Positions 1-10,456 of a DNA stretch of 64,000 bases are shown here, piece after piece. How positions within the stretch are numbered: position 1 is the first letter of the stretch; every line of letters begins with the position of its first letter. A program made the translations under genes and the position numbers. Source of the stretch: Isoetes taiwanensis (lineage: Eukaryota; Streptophyta; Lycopodiopsida; Isoetales; Isoetaceae); the NCBI GenBank assembly GCA_021234155.1, contig JAJEKV010000030.1:10240526-10304525 (forward strand), in the 5' to 3' direction. Below the pieces are notes generated by a model. The model ran no database searches and was not told the origin of the DNA. It worked only from the letters and a program-made list of their open reading frames with translations.

Positions 1-132
1 TCATGGCAAATAAGGTCACAGACCCAGCTGTTAATTCCAGACCACCAAATCCCTTGTGACCCAAGGTTATCAAGTAAGGAGGAAAGTTATCATCCGTCTT
101 AAATGGCACGACCCCGAATCCAAACTTGCACT

Positions 133-351
133 TCAGAAGTGCCATAGCACGTTCAGGAAAGGGGCAGTTTTGACGTTCTGCTTAAGCTTCATGTTGATGT
201 AGGGCTGGCATATCCAGTTCAATTCCTTCATGTCATCCTCACCAAGCACGACCTTCTCCTTATAGTAATCAAAATCATGGCATGCATTGGATGCAACATT
301 GCAGAATTCCCTGATGCCTTCTTCTAAAGCACGTCGTCTCTTCAGGACCAT
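133..351 (-). pseudogene. Downstream coding segment of unrecognised gene A
   Basis: A 72-codon minus-strand open frame with natural-looking protein composition (basic start with KRRRALEEG, then acidic and aromatic patches). It lies in line with the other minus-strand segments between here and 15.3 kb, so it is probably a 3' exon of the same gene. I do not recognise the domain. The frame ends at 133. Codons on the 1-130 side read less convincingly. No splice sites were fixed with confidence. Confidence 0.3.
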
Positions 352-452
352 CGCATAATCCTTTGCATCCTGTATTTTTTAACTCCTTGTCTTCCTTAGC
401 AGGATAGTCCCATCCAGGATTTTGCTCGGTAGATCTAGCATTTCTTTGTCCA

Positions 453-835
453 TTAAGACTTGTATCCTTTCCATGAATTGCTTGTCAAACAACTTCGGGT
501 CTGGCCTTGTAGGCAGTTCTCCATTGCTGTCCTTGAGCTTGCCTTTTGTCCAGAGAGCCCAAATATCTGTCCATTTTTCCCAGATAGTTTCACTGCATAG
601 AATGAGGTCATACTGGTTTGATAGAGATTCCCTGCACTTTCTTGTTGTTTTCTTCTTTTTTCCTCATCTTCATCATCCCCCTCATCATCCTCATGGCCTA
701 CCAAAGGAACATATCTGTACAACTTCTCGAAGATCTTCCATTTGCCTGAGGGAGCCTTGTTTCCTTTATGCTGCTGAGAACAACCCAATGCCTTCCACTG
801 CTGCTGAGCGTGTATGATCTGGTCAGGATATGGGT
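453..835 (-). pseudogene. Coding segment of unrecognised gene A with acidic run
   Basis: The minus-strand frame is open for at least 111 codons. It carries a basic/aromatic stretch (SGKWKIFEKLYRYVPLVG) followed by an acidic run (EDDEGDDEDEEKRRK). The open frame extends upstream past position 788, through a plausible acceptor (...gaccag) near 820. The hydrophobic-basic segment followed by an acidic linker resembles trihelix or Myb/SANT-like DNA-binding regions seen in plant transposase-associated proteins, but this is only a resemblance. The plus-strand open frame over the same bases is a low-complexity His/Pro shadow and is ignored. Confidence 0.3.
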
Positions 836-905
836 TGCAATAAATAAATAAATAGAACTATGTTAGAATAGTTATTTTAAAGATCTAATAGGGGGACACG
901 AGGGA

Positions 906-1316
906 TTTCTCGACTCGCGAGTCGAGAAAGTCCCCAAGTACAGGGGACCTTACGAATAGTAGTAACATATGACTTGTGGGAATTCATGACTCTGAGTCGA
1001 GAAAGTTCACGGAAAGACAAAAATACGGCGAGTCGAGAAAGTCCGCAACTACAGGGGAATCCAAGAATAGCAATAACGTGAGACTTGTGGGTATTCTCGA
1101 CTCGCGAGTCGAGAAAATCCATCGAAAGACAAGAAACAGGGGTATGTGGGGCTTTCTCAACTCGCGAATCGATAAAGTCCCCAAGTACAGGGGATCCCAC
1201 GAATAGAAATGACGTGAGACTTGTGGCTATTCCTGACTCTCGAGTCGAGAAAGCCACATAAAGACAGATACAATAAGACGTGGGGGCTTTCTCGACTCGC
1301 GAGTCGAGAATAGTCT
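906..1316. repeat. Palindrome-based tandem array
   Basis: Seven spaced copies, some degenerate, of the 20-bp perfect palindrome TCTCGACTCGCGAGTCGAGA (24 bp with flanking TT/AA). They lie near 906-929, 982-1005, 1027-1040 (half site), 1094-1117, 1153-1176, 1229-1252 and 1286-1310. The spacers also repeat: they share 'CCCCAAGTACAGGGGA' and 'ACGTGAGACTTGTGG'. Centre-to-centre distances alternate near 75 and 60 bp, giving a higher-order unit of about 135 bp. CCCCAAGTACAGGGG is itself a near-palindrome. The array lies between coding segments of minus-strand gene A, probably in an intron. Confidence 0.85.
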
Positions 1317-1559
1317 AGGTACAGGCCGAAGAAGAGAAGATATCTTATGTAGCTGGCACTTGCGACTATTGTATTCTGACAATGGCTAATGCTGGCAAGT
1401 TCGGTGCGTGCAGATGAGGTGTTCTTTTTAGAGTTGTGCTTTGTAGATGATGGAGTCTGTCGTTTCTTTGTTAGCGTCATCTTTCCTCCGTTTGCAGCCC
1501 TCTTCTTCCTAATGCTTGTTGGTGTCACTTCAGCCTGAGGCTCTTTTATATTCATGGTT

Positions 1560-2266
1560 TCGGACTGCATTTTAGGCATACCAGTTTCTTTTTTACTACA
1601 AGCTCATACTGGACATTACCCAATTGTTTAAATAGCAATTCTAGAAGAGGCAGATCGTCTGTACAGTTCAGGCAGGCATTCTTGGAGAGCAGAATTGGTG
1701 TGCAAGGCAGGTGATATATATGTCCATAATTAAGTTTCAGGTGAAGACTGTAATCTTTCTGGAAGCCAAAACCAGAACAGCCGCAATAGTCTTCAAAAGA
1801 CAAAGGGACGGGTTCTTGCACAGGGTTAACCCTAACTGCATTACATTGGCCCCTCATCAATTCTACAGTAGTCTGCAAGTTCTTTAAGTACCTCTGGGAG
1901 GCTACAATGATGTTCTCGTTATCTTGAAGTTGACCTTGTAGATCAATTAGCCTGTCTATCAAATCTTGATTCACTGGTCCACAACCCATTTCCATTAGCC
2001 TCTGAAGTATAAAAAAGCCCAAAGAAGTCTCCCTAGATCTTTGAAATTGTAGTTTGCTTTTCTGGACCATTTTCTTGTCTCTCTCTGGCTTCCCTCAATT
2101 TTTTTGTAGCCTCTTCAATTTCCTTTTGAGTATCCATGTAAGTCTTCGAAGAAGCTCGGGAATACTTAGCCTTCTCATCCACCTCACCCAGCTGCAACTT
2201 TAGTCTCCCCACCATTGTGCCCAATATGGCCAGTCTATTTTCCATTGTTGCAATATTGACCAGCAA
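1560..2266 (-). pseudogene. Central coding segment of unrecognised gene A (coiled coil plus Cys-rich part)
   Basis: Two overlapping minus-strand frames meet near 2035-2070. The first (2266 to 2036) encodes an amphipathic helix-rich segment (ENRLAILGTMVGRLKLQLGEVDEKAKYS..., then EIEEATKKLREARERQE). The second (about 2070 to 1555) starts with helical sequence and ends in a part containing CGCSGFGFQKDYS and CLNCTDDLPLLELLF. Moving from one to the other needs a frameshift or a small intron. A further basic segment (RKKRAANGGKMTLTKKRQ, likely nuclear-localising) follows near 1500-1440 in another frame. No family is recognised. Confidence 0.4.
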
Positions 2267-2389
2267 GGCAGGATGGACAGGGGGTTTATGCAGAGACTGA
2301 GTCTGGGTCTGGTAAGAGCAACCCTATGTTTTCACGGTGAGTATGGTTACAGGGCTGCTGCAAGGATGCTGGCTCAGAGTCGGCCTTAC

Positions 2390-2657
2390 CCCGTTCTTAA
2401 ATTTTTGGGACCACATAGCAACAGCGGCCCAGTTTACCCGATATTTCTTTGGATTCTCCTTTGCCTTGTTGCAACGGTTGTAAGCAAAAAGATACGCAAC
2501 TCTCTTTCTAACCTGCCTGTTCTTCAACCCGCCTAGATACAGCAAGCTGAGAAGCTCGATTAGATCGTCTTCGTGCTCAGGCCTCACCAAATCGAGTGAC
2601 ATCTTTGGTTGAATTACCCCATTCGACTTCCAAACATCCTCCAAGTCTGCTGGAGTT
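2390..2657 (-). pseudogene. 3' half of gene A exon split by retrotransposon insertion
   Basis: The minus-strand frame is open from the 5' LTR boundary down to a good donor (AACGGG then GTAAGG) at 2390. It encodes a basic-hydrophobic domain with WKSNGVIQPKMSLDLVRPEH, then ELLSLLYLGGLKNRQVRKR. If the 5-bp target duplication is counted once, this frame continues directly into the segment at 13712-13841 on the other side of the element. The insertion therefore cut an open exon. Function unknown. Confidence 0.5.
2653..2657. repeat. Left 5-bp target-site duplication (GAGTT)
   Basis: GAGTT immediately precedes the TGTTA start of the 5' LTR. The same GAGTT immediately follows the 3' LTR at 13712-13716. 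A 5-bp duplication is usual for Ty3/gypsy and Copia integration. Confidence 0.9.
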
Positions 2658-3235
2658 TGTTAGTCCTGTGCCTCCTGGTACAGGACTATTCATGCATACG
2701 TCAGACCAGGTCAAGCTCAAAGATCCTCGATCCAACCAGATTGAGACATCCAAGCCTCCAGAAGACTAAGCAACGGTGAGCCCCCTTGATCAAAGCCTTT
2801 TTGGTCAACAAAGGCGCCCTTCGGACAAGTGACGGCCCGTCCACCGCCCGCGTCAGCGTCAGCGTGATTCTAGGCACTTCAAGAGGCACCGCCAATATTC
2901 CTGCAAATCAGGCCTCCTTCGAGAGTCAAAGAGAGATCAGTTGAGTGTCTATATTGGGCCCAAGGCCATTGTACTATATATATGAGTAGAGTTAGCTCAT
3001 AAGTTTTTAGATGAGTTTTGAGTCTTGTCTCCTTTCAGTTTTCTCTCTATTGCGAGAGCTCATGTATTTTCATCATTGATATCAAGGAAGCTTATCATCT
3101 TTCTCTCAATTGTTCTGTTCTCTTCTTTTTCTTCTCTTTCAGCAAATCCCGCGTGACATAGTCCCCCGGACTCTCTGTTAGATCCACGGGTCCTCCGGAG
3201 GGCTGTCTTCGAGTTCCGAACCCGGACCCCAAACA
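2658..3235 (+). repeat. 5' LTR
   Basis: It begins TGTTAGTCC and ends CCCCAAACA. A TATA box (TATATATA) lies at 2975-2982, followed by AT-rich transcribed sequence and a pyrimidine-rich run near 3100-3140. The stretch from 'gtgtctatattggg' (about 2945) to the pyrimidine run is almost base-for-base identical to the 3' LTR. The GC-rich flanks differ by many small indels. Confidence 0.92.
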
Positions 3236-3238
3236 GCA

Positions 3239-3256
3239 TCGGCGCATTTGCCGGGT
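3239..3256 (+). promoter_or_regulatory. Primer-binding site, tRNA-Asp type
   Basis: Just after the LTR the sequence reads GGCGCATTTGCCGGG. This matches the usual plant Tat/Athila primer site complementary to the 3' end of tRNA-Asp (TGGCGCCGTTGCCGGGG) at most positions. Mismatches fall mid-site, in keeping with a decayed or error-bearing copy. Confidence 0.65.
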
Positions 3257-3373
3257 GCGATTTTCTCCTACTTTCTTACGTAGCCATATACGTAAAGTAA
3301 TTTCCGCCGGAAGAACTCCTTTCTCGAGCGGCATCTCGCTGGGGCGCCATCGGCGTCGAAGCCCATTGGCGAC

Positions 3374-5034
3374 ATGTATGGATACGCTTATGACATAGAG
3401 GCCATCTTGGGTCTAGGGCTCGGTCCAGCGCCACCCACCCTGGAGTGTCGATTGTCCTGCGTCGAGTTCCCGCCCAAAGCGTGCAAACATTGCTCACAAC
3501 CTTACCGGTCCCCTCATCACTGCTCGAGGAGCCTTATCCGGCTCAACCTTCTCAACAGTACTTTCACCCCTGAACATGCCTACATCCATCATTCTTGGGC
3601 CATACGCCTCTTCGCCTTGCGAAAAAGCCATCATCTCCCGGGTGGCCGCGGCTATCCACATGTCTCCTTTGCGCCCTACCGGGAATATCCCTTTCCCTCA
3701 CGTTTCCCCTTTGCTCTTCACGTTTACAACCTTACAGATCTCAAAACCAATGCTCGGCTACTTGGTTTCTCACCCGCGGTCACCCCCCTTCATCGTGGTC
3801 CGTGGGGCACAATGCCACATCCATCTCAACCTCAATATCCTCACTATCTTCGTTCTGTCCAGCCCAAAGACTTTCACATCTACCTTTCGGACTCGAACCG
3901 ACTTATCCCACCTTTGGCAACCACGAAAGGCAAACCGTTAGACCAAAGTGTTTCGGGCCCACATGGAAGAATTTGAGGGCTCTAGCTGTCCTAAATGGTC
4001 ACGCGCAACCTCAACTCGAAATTCCACATCTTTTCCACCACCTTTGCGTGGTTCTCCTCATCAATGGCTCATGTCCAACAAAAGCCATTGGAAACAAACT
4101 TGGTCCGAAATGCGCCTTTGCTTTTTCTCTCATTACGGGACCACGGATGATGATCAACTTCATCTCAAGCAAACCGAACTTCACCAAGAGCCCACGGAGT
4201 GCCGGGATTTTTTCGCGGATCGACTTCACATTACGCTAAGTAAGCTCAAGGAGTACCCTACACAGAGCAGATTTTGGTCGGTTTCTCCAAGGACTTCCTC
4301 CGCTATTGACTCATGATGAATACTGCGTCCAAAAACTTTTGGGCGGGCTATCGACTCTGTCAATCACTCGATCAATGTTTCCTCCCGTGGCTCTTCAAGA
4401 GCTCCGATTCATTCCACCCGTCATGGTTCCCTGGCGGTACTGTTCAGCCTCAACACGCTAATCCACAGTAGCTATCAAATCTGGTGCCATATTTGCAAAT
4501 ATCAAGGCCATTTGGCCAATGAGTGCAACTCCACCAATGGCCCGCCTCATTGCAAGCGATGCAACATGTGCAATCATGCCCGCGGAAGAGTGCACTCGCA
4601 CTCATCCCACACCGTTTCGCAACAAAATGGTTTATCAAGTGCAAACCACACCTCACCACAATCGCACTATCGGCCACCTCTTGAGGTGCAGCCCACGCAA
4701 CTCTATCAGCCGCCCGGGACCAACCACGGGGATCCAACCAACGTCCTCCTTTTGATCCTTCTAAAGCTCGGTGTTATCACCGTCAAGAATGGGGTCATAC
4801 CACCACGCGTGTCCTCAACTTCCACAAGTTCAGGTCCGGCTTCACGGCACAAATCAGACCACATCGGTCCGCCTCACGGCTTACCAACTCGGCTTGCTAA
4901 TGGCAAACAAGCCCGCTGACCAGTTCTTAGAAGCCCCCAAGAGCGCCTCGGCAATCACGCTATCAACCCGGCTCCTTCCAAAGAAACCTCTCACTGGATC
5001 AACAAGCCCAAGAGGAAATATTTGGGGCACTTAA
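3374..5034 (+). pseudogene. gag region of LTR retrotransposon (frameshifted)
   Basis: Coding signal passes between frames. A capsid-like stretch occupies roughly 3948-4316, rich in W, F and charged residues in the pattern typical of retrotransposon gag (HWKQTWSEM, FFADRLHITLSKLKEYP). A CCHC zinc knuckle (C-X2-C-X4-H-X4-C) reads CHICKYQGHLANEC at 4485-4526. No single frame spans the region, so the product is broken at several points. Gag would form the nucleocapsid particle and bind element RNA. Confidence 0.75.
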
Positions 5035-5448
5035 TCCTCCAGATCGGCCGGTCCAATTGGGTTGGTTTAGTTTCCACGCCGGACCAAGGCATCACGTCCC
5101 TTGACTATCATTGAAGGGCCGCGAACACGCCTTTGCGGTTGACACCATTCCTAATGGGGGCGAAAAAAGGTTCACTTTGCACTTTGACTTGGAAAAGCTC
5201 ATGCCAAATGTCATGCCCAAAGTTAAGCCAAAGCATTTTGAATCTCATGCAAGGCTGCTGAAGGCGCACATTGGCCAATGTTCATGCCACCACTAGAGCT
5301 CAACAAAGACAAGATACCCTTCAACATCTCAACCTCCACGCTCTCGGACATATCCCAATATTGCAGCCGAGGTTGACTTACTCAAAAAGTTCTTTGCTTC
5401 CACGCCACGCACTCCCGCACCCGGTGGAACCCCAGATCCTTTTTTCTC

Positions 5449-5850
5449 ATGTACCTCTCGAACTCAAGAGGAGCTTGCCAAGATCAAAATTCCTTTAAGC
5501 TTGGCAACCATTTTAAAACTACGTCACGCTCTCAAGGACCGGTTACCACTCCCAACCTGTTTTTAGTTGGGGCCGTAGCTACCTCTACACCCACGGTCCA
5601 TGCCACGGTGGGAAATCACAAGTCAACCATGTTCAAATCGATGGAGGTAGTGCGGTCAATCTCATCACGGATAAACTCCGCCAAACAAATGGGCATCACA
5701 CAACTCTTTGCGGTGCCCCATATGACATCAAATTGGCTAATGGCCATATCACGAGACCTCAAGGCGTCACACCTATTCTTCACATCAACATAGGTGATCT
5801 CCGCTTTCCCATGGAATTTGGAGTGTGGAAAGTCGGCGAAGATCCAGTGA
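5449..5850 (+). pseudogene. Aspartic protease region of retrotransposon
   Basis: The active-site motif IDGGSAVNLI reads from 5637 to 5666 in one frame, a variant of the D-S/T-G-A aspartic protease signature common in plant Ty3/gypsy pol. The frame stays open through about 5850 with the expected hydrophobic second half. Upstream and downstream joins need frameshifts. The enzyme would process the Gag-Pol polyprotein. Confidence 0.7.
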
Positions 5851-6579
5851 CTATGAAATGCTGGTAGGCGGACCCTTTCTCCGCGGGCAAAGAGTATCCA
5901 TTCTTGGGCCCGCGGACCCGGTTAGTCATCACGAGATGGTCATCTCAATGCCACCATGGACTTGCAAAAAAGCGGGATCATTTACATTGACAATGCGGAA
6001 CCCTCTCTCGGACGATTCGGAAGAAGCTCGGAATATTTATCAAGTTCGAGGCTCCACCGCGCGTCGCCTCTATCATCCTACCGAATATGCTGATCCTTGG
6101 GGAGAAATGACTCTTGATCGGGACCGGTGGTGGCTGCCTTGCTTGACCCCTACGGCTCCTTGCAATCGAATCCAAGCGTTGATCACTTTTCGGATGCCGA
6201 CACTCCCGCAACTCCCTCGTTGATGTACACGCCGCCATGAAGCAAGCAACCCTTCGCTAGATGAAACCGAGCAACCTCTCTTTTTCACCACGCCAAAGTG
6301 CCGCGCATCGGTTATGCTCCAACCTCCGCACACATTGTCCGGGATCTGAAGTCATACCCCATATCGGACTTCGAAAGTCGAGATTGTGGATGTTGGCAAC
6401 AATCAACTGTCGCAAGATTGCCGCAAACCTTCCGCTCCTTATCGTAACGGGGCCGTCCAATATTTGTTCAAAAAAATTCAAACACATTTTAGCACCGGAG
6501 TTACAAAGATCTTCGGGGAATCAACAAAAGCTTGGGGGAACTCACCATTCCTACCAAATCTGATGCGACCCGAGTGTAG

Positions 6580-7830
6580 CAACGACAGTACAGGCTCAAC
6601 CCTAATTACCGTGATCGCGTCAAGGCGGAAATTGACAAACTCCTTGCTGCAGGTTTGATCTATGAGGTCAAACATTCTGAATGGGTGAGCCCTATCGTCA
6701 TTGCCCTTAAGCACAATGGTAAGATCCGCGTCTGTGTAGACTATCGGAAACTCAATCGGGCCCGCGGGCGTGATCATTTTCCACTTCGCTTCACGGACCA
6801 AGTTCGGAAGAAGTGGTCGGGCATGAGATGTACTCCTTTATGGATGGTTTTTACGGCTACAATCAAATCTCCATCAAAGAATCTGATCAACTCAAGACCA
6901 CTTTCACCACCCGGTAAGCACTTTTGCCTACAAGGTGGTTCCTTTTGGATTATCCAACTCTCCTTCAACATTTCAACGAATCATGCTCTCAGTTTTTCAT
7001 GATTTCATGAAGGAAAATCCCTTCTTGCAAATTTTTCAAGATGACTTCTCGCCCTCTGATTCCATGGCTGACCATTTGGATAAATTGGAACTCGTCTTCG
7101 AAATGTGATGAGTCAGGCATTAGTCTCAATCACGAGAAATGCACCTTTTCGTCACTACGGTGTTACGTTAGGCCATGTTGTCGCCGAAAGCGGGAATCAC
7201 CACCGATCCCGCCAAAATCGGTTGTGTGCTCAAAGCTCAAGCACCGGCCAATATCAAAGAGACACGCTCTTTTTCCGGAAAGGTCAATTATTACTCCACC
7301 TTCATACACGGACTGGCGGCCATTGCGAGATCCCATTCATAAACTCCGCGGGGGTGGCGAATCCACGGGCTTGGAATTCCCAGCGGAAGCCGCTTTCAAC
7401 GTTGAAGCTTTTGCTTACTCGAGGCACCGGTTCTTGTTCCTCCTCAATGGGACAAGCCCTTTCACGTTCATGTCGATGTCTCGGCGTTTGCTATTGGAGC
7501 TGTTCTTTCTCAAGAATATGATCGCCTGCACCGATAAACCAAATCGCTCGTCGGTAGAAAACTCAATTCCCCGGCTGAAGCAACTATTACGCCCGCGGGC
7601 GTGAAGCTTTGGGTCTCATTTTACGTGTCCAACGCTTCCGTCATTACCTTTTAGGCTGATCAAATCAAGTTCTTTGTGGACCACCAAGCACTTCTCTATT
7701 TGATCAACAAATCCCGCCCCACGGCCGCATTGCTCGTTGGGTCCTTCTTCTCAAGAATTTGCTCCTTTTGAAATCGTTCATAAAGGCTGGCAAATCTCAT
7801 GTTGTTCGGATTATCTTTCACGCATCCACA
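6580..7830 (+). pseudogene. Reverse transcriptase and RNase H region (frameshifted)
   Basis: RT block with VCVDYRKLN at 6730-6756 and the catalytic box IFQDD at 7031-7045, where plant elements more often have a YVDD- or FIDD-like box. Downstream comes an RNase H core with HVDVSAFAIGAVLSQ at 7463-7507, its first catalytic Asp at 7475. The stretch then continues through FVDHQALLYL to about 7830. At least three frame changes are needed. RT copies element RNA into DNA and RNase H removes the template. Confidence 0.85.
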
Positions 7831-8159
7831 CGGATGATCCCGCAATGAGGGTCTCGGGCGCCTTCCACGATGCTCAACTCTTTTTAGTCACGGCAACACC
7901 ACATTGGTTTCATGATTTTTCAGCGGTACCTCCTCACGGTGCTCTTCCACCGGAAGATGAGGCGCTCTCTCTCGCCTTGGCGACAATCGTCGCCATCAAT
8001 TTCTCTCAGAGGTCCGTGACTACACCATGGTTGCGGACATCTCTACAAAAGGGTAAGGACACCATCCTTCGGACGCCATGTTCTACCTCATGAAGTTCCG
8101 GACATTGTTCGAGAAGCTCATCAAAGGGCTCGGTGGTGGTCATTTTCATGGTGACACCA

Positions 8160-9180
8160 CGCACGCATAAAATCCTTCTTGCGGTATTATTGGCCCACGC
8201 TCTTTAGAGATGCTCCATCACGCCCGCCGTGTGGACGCTTGCGAGGGTGGGGCGCCCCACCGCCCAGTGGCGCTCTTCCCTTGGCCGCCGGCCGCCACGC
8301 CACTTCCGCCGGCAAATGGGGAATGGACTTTGTGGGACCTATAGATCCTCTGCGCGGCACACCGCGTGCCCGATACATTACGGTTCTCACCGATTCGCCA
8401 CCAAATGGGCGGAAGCTTGTGCACTTCCGGACAACACTGCTGCAAGCAAGCGGCTCGAGTCCTCTATCAACAAATTATCGCAGCGATTGGCCGCCTTACC
8501 TGAGCTGGTCGGTGACCGTGGTGTTCATTTCATCAATCATACTATCAAAGAGCTGACGGATTATCTCTTGATACATCATCACAAGAGCACACCTTACTAT
8601 CCTCAAGGCAATGGGTTGGCGAAAGCACCAACAAAACTCGGTCACCATTCTCAAGAAAATTTGTGACGCTTCCCCGCCGGATTGGCGGACAAAACTTCCC
8701 CTCTTGTTCTTTGGGCCTACAATACTTGTTTCAAGATTGCTACGGGTCACACTCCTTTTAAATTGGTTTATGGTCGGGGAAGCTCTCATGCCATTTGAAT
8801 ATATCCTTCCAACACTCCGCGTTTTCAAGCGGCTCGCTCATAATCCACCATTTTGCTCTCAAAGAACGGGTCTATCAATTAGAGCAGTTGGATGAACTTG
8901 AAGGGATGCTTATATTCGTGTTCTTCATGGACAACGATTGCAAAAATCTTTACATGACAAACGTTTGAAGACAAAAACATTCAAAGAAGGAGATTTGGTT
9001 CTTCTTTATGATTCAGTACAAAAATTTTTCGGGTAAACTCAAGTTTCGTTGGCTTGGCCCTTATAAAATTGTTCACGTGGTTAGACCAGCGTTTTCCAAC
9101 TAGCTGAATTAGATGGCACTCCATTACCTACATTGGTTAATGGGTTTTCGTCTCAAAGCATTTCATCACACGAGAAAGTG
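8160..9180 (+). pseudogene. Integrase region (DDE triad split over three frames)
   Basis: The core starts near WGMDFVGPID (first catalytic Asp codon at 8326). The second Asp is in GDRGVHF (codon 8514) and the Glu of an ESTNK motif is at 8621. The second Asp and Glu are about 35 residues apart, as in D,D(35)E integrases. These three codons lie in three different frames, so at least two indels separate them. After the core come a YNTCFKIATGHTPF-like block and a C-terminal GPYKIV block near 9055-9075. I see no chromodomain. Confidence 0.85.
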
Positions 9181-9316
9181 AACATCAACACACGAGAGGC
9201 GGTTCAACAATCAAACACCACAGAAAGTGACTAGAAAGGCGGTAGATTATATTATAGTGGAGATTTTTTTTTTTACAAAATGTGGGCAGACCCGGCTATT
9301 TCGCTATGGGCGCGCC

Positions 9317-9325
9317 TATATATAA
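9317..9325 (+). promoter_or_regulatory. TATA-like box behind pol, possible internal promoter
   Basis: TATATATAA stands in otherwise GC-rich sequence directly between the end of integrase (about 9180) and the 3' coding-like region. It could drive a shorter RNA for the extra 3' ORF. No transcript evidence is available, and chance occurrence cannot be excluded. Confidence 0.35.
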
Positions 9326-10456
9326 AAACGGGCTCGAGCCCTATCTACTAAGTCCTAAGAGGAAAAACCCTCTACTCGGGTTGGAGAGGAGGTGATCGCG
9401 AGGAGGAGATGGTAGAGGTTACGCCCGGATCGGCGAAGGTGAGAACCACCTCCATCCCGTTGGTCTTCGGTCGGGATGTTCAGCCATCCAAGCACACCGG
9501 CCCGTCCATCACGAATGCCACGGTTGTGGCGGCGCCAGAGATCGAACAATTCATCTTACAAGTGATCCACTCGGCGGTTAGTCGGCATGGTGCAATCTTC
9601 GTTCAAGCCGGCGGCCGCCATCTTGGCGCCATCGGATGCCTTCGTTTTCTCGGTTCGTCTTATATAGCCACCGAGGAACTCCTTGTCGGCGTGGACCAAT
9701 CACACAAATCGCCAGCGTGTTTGCAATGCAAAATTTGTTTCTAAAATGAGAATCTGTTCTCCGCCGCATATCTAGCCATGGTACCTTTGACACATTCCTT
9801 TTAATGATATCCCACCCGAGTTGCCGGCATTGAATGCCATTCCTTCTTTCCACCCCCGTCGAACATTAATGGATGTCCTTTGCCATGTCACCTCGATCTT
9901 TCTTTCGCGTCTCATCCTCACCGTTCATTGCTTCTCCCTTACGTTTTGGGGACTTAGCCAAATTTTGCCTTTCAATCCCTTCTTCGCCATCTTTTTTTTG
10001 GCATCATCAGCGGTTCTGTTTGCGAACTCTTCATACCTCTTAAGCCTCGGTTATGCGCCCTAAAACAAACCTTTTCGTTCCTCTGCGCCTTCATCCTCAG
10101 GTGCTTTCGACTTTCGTCTTCGCCTTTGGCATCTCTCTTCGTTACGCAAATCATTCCCATGGCTGCCCCAAGATTTTCTACACTTCAAACTCTTTGCTCC
10201 CAAGGATCCGGCCCTTTTGCATCGTATCCTTCTTGGCGCCCACTTTCCGTGAAGCCCTTGTTGGCCCGATAAAGAAGTATTTGAGCGACACCAGCTTTAC
10301 GAATTCTCTCAAATGGAACTTCCGACTCCAAATCCTGCCCGATTCGGTAGTTCATCGCCAATATTGTTAACGGCCGCTTAAGGTTACACCACGTGGTCGA
10401 TGGCACCACTATTTCATTGACTCAACACTTGATTTCTGAGGGTATTTCATATTCCC

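Noticed and set aside
422-817. 131-codon plus-strand open frame
   Set aside because: It is antisense to a better minus-strand coding segment and its composition (His/Pro/Phe runs) reflects the complement of an acidic Glu/Asp-coding run.
877-1579. Several open frames across the palindrome array on both strands
   Set aside because: Their repeated 'LDSRVE' and 'SRLAS' peptides are only the translation of the tandem DNA repeat. Only the basic part near 1440-1560 looks like possible protein.
3095-3497. Minus-strand open frames over the LTR and gag start
   Set aside because: They lie antisense to recognised LTR, primer site and gag features and show no domain.
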